Positions 59,354 to 64,000 of a stretch of DNA of 64,000 bases are shown here, piece by piece. The notes beneath the pieces were generated by a model. The model saw nothing but the letters and a program-made list of their open reading frames with translations, searched no databases and was not told where the DNA came from. The stretch covers positions 2,666,001-2,730,000 of the forward strand of contig NGZR01000002.1 in the NCBI GenBank assembly GCA_002197995.1, written 5' to 3'. This stretch comes from Gaeumannomyces sp. JS-464 (taxonomy: Eukaryota > Ascomycota > Sordariomycetes > Magnaporthales > Magnaporthaceae). Both the position numbers and the translations under genes were made by a program. Numbering within the stretch: the stretch's first letter is position 1; every line of letters begins with the position of its first letter.

Positions 59354-59981
59354 AGTGAGGCACGGAGTTAGGAGATAGCTCGTCCGGCAAAGTCCGGCAC
59401 TCGGTGAATCCTTGCATGGGCTGCACGAGGCCGCCACCACTCAGCATCCTCGTGATATGGTGGCCGTAGAGATGGCAGGCTATGGTTTCGTCTCGTCCGG
59501 GGAACACAAAACATCCACTTGCATCAGCTTATAAATCAATGCCACCAGATAGACCGTCCAAGGCAAGTGCTCAATGGCAAACGCCAACACGGAGACGGGA
59601 ATAAGGTTGACCAGAGGTACTCGGAATCTCGGGCCAAGTCCTATTTTCCGAGCTCGTCCGACGTTTTGCTATGCACCCGTATCCGTCAATCAGTATGACG
59701 AACACGCACGCAGGCCACGGCATGTCCATTGCTACCGGCTTCTGCATGCAGCACAATCCAAACTGGACGCAAGATTGAGATGTTTGAGGGACACTAAGCA
59801 CCCGACATGATGTAAAGGCACCCGCTTTGGATGGGTTTATAAAGAGGGCAAGAAGTCGGCGATGCTCTGTCTCCAAACCGATCTCCTCCTCGTCTTCATC
59901 CCAGAAATCACATCACCCTAAACGTTCAAGTTAACATCGCCTCTTGCTACAGCATTCCGAACCTCAACCAAGCCACACATC
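59354..59981. other. Intergenic / AKR promoter
   Basis: A 630 bp non-coding spacer; the last 100 bases are the likely leader of the aldo-keto reductase gene. Confidence 0.5.
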
Positions 59982-61104
59982 ATGGCTCCTTCCCACCCGA
60001 TTCTGCTTTTCGGCGCAGGGAACGTCGGCGGCCCCTGGAGCGGCCCAGCAACGACCAAGGAAGGGTTCCCAAGAATGCTTGACGCCTTGGGCCGGCTCGG
60101 GGTTACAAGAATCGACACGGCAGGCAACTACCCGGCCGGTGGCACAGCAGGCGACTCCGAGAGGATTATGGCCGCGAGCGGCGTGGTCTCCCACCCGGCC
60201 GGCTTCCAGATCGACACCAAAATAAACTGGGCGTTTGGCAAGCCCGATGGCTCCCTAGAGTCCGAAAAGATAGACGCGAGCGCAATCAAGAGCCTGGAGA
60301 ACCTTGGAACCGACCAGGTTAACGTGCTGTACGCCCACTGGCCGGACTCGGTGACGCCGCTAGAGGAGCAGGTCGAGGCGTTCGAGGAGCAGCGCCGCAA
60401 GGGCCGCTGCCGGGAGGTAAGTCGCGACAGCAATCAAGGATTGTTCCCGTTTCTTTTTACTTCCCATGGGAACTGACAACTCCAACAACCCCTTCTCGCC
60501 AGATCGGCGTCAGCAACTTCCCGCCCCAGATGGTCGAGGACTGGGTGGCCATCTGCAAGAAGAAGGGCTACGCCCTCCGGCCGTGTACCAGGGCAACTAC
60601 AACCTCGCGTTCCGGCACGAGGAGGCCACGCTCTTCCCCGTGCTGCGGCGGCACGGCATCGCCTTCTTCGCCTACTCGCCGCTGGCCTCGGGCTTCCTGT
60701 CGGGCCGGCTGACGGCGGGCGACATCGACGCCAGCTCGCGCTTCGCCGACCAGGGCGCCATCGGCGCCATGCTGCGCGGCATGCTCGACCGGGCCGAGCT
60801 GCACGACGCCGTGCGCGCCCTGCAGCCGCTGCTGGAGGCGCGCGGCATCGGCCACGCGGCCGCGGCGCTGCGCTGGGTCGCCTACTCGATCCTGCGCCCG
60901 GACCTCGGCGACGGTATCATCCTGGGCGCGAGCAGGGTCGAGCAGGTCGAGCAGAACGTCGCCGCCATCGCCGACGGGCCGCTGCCCGCCGACGTCCTCA
61001 AGGGCATCGAGGACATCTGGGCGAACGTCGCGGCCGCGACGCCGGTGCTGGGGTCGGATGCGCTGGAGGAGATCGCAAATGGCACCAAGAGTGAATCAAA
61101 GTAA
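59982..61104 (+). CDS. Aldo-keto reductase (AKR7-like)
   Basis: NADPH-dependent reductase of aldehydes, (beta/alpha)8 barrel. Exons 59982-60416 and 60503-61104 (GTAAGT..CCAG, phase 0). The catalytic tetrad is visible as D45 and Y50 in RIDTAGNY, with K in IDTKINW and H in VLYAHWPDS. Exon 2 has IGVSNFPPQMVEDW, VYQGNYNLAFRHEE, FAYSPLASGFLSGRL and a C-terminal GIILGASRVEQVEQN cofactor-binding stretch. AKR7 members include aflatoxin-aldehyde reductases. Exon 2 changes frame once near 60582-60586, where one G appears missing in CCGGTGTAC. No gene for a matching pathway is nearby. Confidence 0.8.
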
Positions 61105-64000
61105 ACTGGTTTTTAGAAAGGACTTTGATCTATACAATAGCTAAGGGGATATCGATATCTCCAATAGCGCAATGCATAGACGTGTCAGCATTTCACCCTT
61201 CCATCCCATCCACACGGCAAATCTCGAACGAAGCGCCCCTTTGAGATTTCGAAAAAGCTTTGAAAACACTTGCGCTCTTTCCGCGCCGTCGATCCTGCAG
61301 ATTCCCATCTCGAGGTTCTAACGCCATCAATGCAAATGATCCAGAACCCACAGACTTCCTTCTTCGCCTCTGCCAGGCAGCGGCAAAAACCCATCCTCTA
61401 ACACAGCCTTCGAAACCCCTAGCAGCTAGAACCCAAACCGGAAGCTCGCATTTATCCGTCTGATGTCTCCCTGGGTCTGAGCGCCGTGCCACGTACGTAC
61501 GGCGGAACCGTCCCAACGGCGGCGGCATTAACCAGTAGGTGTGAGCGGGAAGGAGCGGTAGCGCGGGGCGGCTTAGAGGGCCATTGACGCTTTGATGCAC
61601 CACTCCCCAGCCAGCAATCAATCCGCGCCGCTGGGACCCCCCTTTACCGTCCCCTACTAGCCAGTCTAGGAGGAAAGACACTTGTCTCGTCCTCTATCTG
61701 TTTTCTCGAGTCTGGTGTAGGCCTCATTGCCTACCTAGTATCAGTCGCAAGGCTAGCCGAAGCTGGCGTGGCTTGCGTTTCCAACGTCCGACGACACCAC
61801 ACACCCCGATTGATGTCGGTGTGGCACAGGCACTACGAGACAAGGCCGCAGCTCCCGGAACCAGATCTCACACTACCCGGGTATCTGGCCTAGCCGAATC
61901 ACAACGCCAAAAACCCCTGAGCGGTCTGGAGCAGATCCGGAGACTTGTGACGTGTGGCCCATCTGCCGAAGATATTGCATGTCACGGTTTGTTTGTTGAC
62001 CAAAGCGCCCCCCCCCCCCCCCCCCCCCCCCCTCCCGCCTCTTTGCTTTCTTTTACATACTTGGGTCGAAGGTTCCATGGTTTGGCTGGGGGAATCCAGG
62101 ACGACAAGTGAACCAGTTTCACATTAAGTGCCGGGGAAAAAAAAGGGGGGAAGGCCCAAGAAGCATAACCCGTGGAAAAATAAAAATAAGAAACGACCCA
62201 TGGTAATAAAGTAAGCTCAGCTGTCTTTGTGGCGTTTCGGGACAAACCCGCCCGACTGGGAGACAGGTTGGAATCCTACGTTTGGAAACACATTGCGTAC
62301 ACCTGCCATCTGTGTCGAACCAGTGTTGTTTCCAGCCCAGTCCAGCCCAGCCCAGCCAGCCCTCCCAGTGCCGGCCTCCCCTCAGCCGTCTGGCAGCCAG
62401 GAAACCCCGCCAGCCCACGCCACCGTTTGAACGATGGGTCGGGAGCCCAGGGCCGGGCGTCTGGTTGATACCGTGATCCCGTTGTGCGGTATGCCTACGC
62501 GGCACCCCGAGACGACGCGCAACCCGTTATAGTCCGCGAATAGCAAAAAGTAAACAGAATGGCAAAAAAAAAAAAAAAAAAAAGAAAGAGCTGGGCGGCA
62601 CGGGCAGCGTGTCCGAGCGGTCGGTCACCCCCGCGGAGGTCCACGGCGGCGATCTAGATTTTTTTGGGCACGATCTTGTTATACATATGTACCTTATTTA
62701 CCTGAAGCGTCTGATTTTCGCTGTCAAAAAAAAAAGTCAGGGTTGGGCTTGCTCGTGGCGGGTGGGTGATGGCGTGTCCCCAGAACCGGCCAAATCGAAG
62801 CCAAATCCATATTGACTTGTCCTATTAGATTCCCGGGAACAGGGAAGAGGGAGGGAGAGAAGGAACCCTCTGCCTCCAATCCTCTTCCTCCTCTTCCCCC
62901 CGCTGGACATGGATGCATCCCTCCTCCAGTCCCATTTGGGCAGTTCACCCCTCGATCCTCTTCGATCCCTCCGAGGAAGAGCAAGGGGCCGACAAAGCAG
63001 TCAGGTGCCGGCTGGTGATAGTAGTGCCGTGCTTGTGATGCAAGGGCAAGGGCGGGAGAGAAACAAAAACGAGAGCCTCCTCCTCTCTCTGCCGGCATCC
63101 CAACTCCCGCCCGCGTTTGCCATGGGTTGATGTCGTTTAGAAGACCACAAGGGTAACCAATCAAGGTCTCAGTATCTCACATAGAGAGGGGTGTGTCTCT
63201 AGATCGCACCCGATAGAGGGGCCATTGCGACTGTACCGCGTCGCAACGGTTAATGCTTGCGGGGTGAGCTCCGTTAAAATAAAAAGGTGCGTACTCTGTA
63301 CCTGCGCACCCGGCAATACGAACAAGCCGAAGAGAGCCCGAGTTCCCCAAGACCACAGCTGGGCGGTGTGCTTCATTCAACCTGATAGGCAAATCAGCGT
63401 TGATGGAGTGAGAGAGCTGGAACGTTGTGGGGCACAGACACGAGCTAATGACATGGCGCGCGGGGACTCTCGGTGGCATCGCTAAAGCTGCGGCGGGGAA
63501 CAGAGAAGCGAAATGCAAGCCTTGTTTCGGCGGCTTTACTATCTCGGAGGGCTCGATCGGTCTTTTGGCCGGAGTGCGTGCTACGGTAGCCGCGGGTGCG
63601 GAGACGGGCTGCCGGAAGGAGGAGGAGGAGGAGGAGGCGGCGGGCGGAGGATATGGGATATCGTGTCGATTTGCTGGGGGAAAAGGGAGGGGAAAGGCCT
63701 CGATAGAAGTCGGATGATATGAAACCACCCCCCTCCCCGCTGGAAACGCCACCATCACCGACTTTTTGGTTGGTACCCAAGGAGGTCCCATCGAGAATGC
63801 AGGCGTTTCCTTGGAAACGAGTCAGGGCCCACGGCACTTGGCTGCTCGTCCTTGCACCACCACATGGTCCAGCGAGGGAGAGGATGCGGGCGGGCTAACG
63901 CGCTGCAGGACATGGCAGGGTCGCATCGCAGCTGCCCTCTTCGTCGACGCGAGGCGGAGACGGGCAAGTTGGGACGAAATGATACCTGCCGTAGTAGGCA
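61105..64000. other. Gene-free end of window with long homopolymers
   Basis: No frame in this 2.9 kb has a domain or convincing exons. It holds a 25-base C run (62008-62032) and a 20-base A run (62564-62583). A TACCTAGTA tract is near 61733. The end is cut by the window boundary. Confidence 0.5.

Noticed and set aside
1080..61104. Secondary-metabolite cluster built from the acetyltransferase, desaturase, ketoreductase and AKR
   Set aside because: The genes are up to 60 kb apart, separated by housekeeping genes, and no core synthase is present.
61193..61681. 162-codon minus-strand ORF after the aldo-keto reductase
   Set aside because: No domain and overlaps likely 3' flank; composition looks non-coding.
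62601..62660. tRNA-like string GTGTCCGAGCGGTC
   Set aside because: It resembles a D-arm of Ser/Leu tRNA, but no anticodon stem or T-arm/acceptor pairing could be completed.

Overview
The window is nuclear DNA of a filamentous ascomycete, most likely a Sordariomycete. Genes lie on both strands with 0.3-2.5 kb spacers. Coding regions are GC-rich, and introns are mostly 50-110 bp with GTRNGY donors and YAG acceptors. The identifiable products are typical of Pezizomycotina: a four-exon tetraspanin, XPT1, DPM3, a TRAPPC12-like TPR protein, an OXLD1-like mitochondrial protein, a DUF7708-like/NACHT/C2H2 NLR and an LRRC40-like protein. One nuclear tRNA-Ala(AGC) with an intron is present. Spacers carry palindromic CCTAGGTA-type tracts and long homopolymers.

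Layout. 1.1-5.0 kb: a BAHD-like acetyltransferase and a con-13-like secreted HExxH protein. 5.5-6.8 kb: a tetraspanin. 7.1-10.8 kb (-): a disordered/coiled-coil region, a JmjC domain and a SET domain that appear to form one broken reading frame. 12.0-15.6 kb (-): an LRR protein. 17.9-19.8 kb (-): a three-exon fatty-acid desaturase. 22.0-25.0 kb: a cytochrome b561 membrane protein and xanthine phosphoribosyltransferase. 25.8-29.7 kb: an OXLD1-like gene divergent from an unassigned, possibly kinetochore protein. 30.2-34.0 kb: DPM3 (-), tRNA-Ala and an M50B-type membrane peptidase. 34.9-39.6 kb: an accessory stretch of decayed fungal-specific genes. 39.8-42.5 kb: a GH63 glucosidase. 45.0-45.8 kb: a small secreted protein with a Kex2-like site. 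46.6-54.0 kb: an NLR (-) and a SNF2 helicase (+) arranged head to head. 54.1-55.0 kb: traces of a membrane protein. 56.2-61.1 kb: an NAD-dependent reductase, a TRAPPC12-like gene and an aldo-keto reductase. 61.1-64.0 kb: no supported gene, but a 25-base poly-C run.

Many otherwise convincing genes, including housekeeping ones, are interrupted by single-base frame changes, often at homopolymers such as G8, G7 and A6. Others (desaturase, b561, XPT1, DPM3, OXLD1-like, M50B, reductase) read cleanly. Assembly or sequencing indels are the simplest explanation. At 38-39 kb, in-frame TAG codons point instead to true gene decay. I give such genes their full span and note the breaks.

The most interesting candidate is the JmjC-SET gene at 7.1-10.8 kb. 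A one-base change in a G8 run would join a putative lysine demethylase and a putative methyltransferase domain in one protein. Second is the NLR/SNF2 divergent pair that shares a 510 bp promoter interval.
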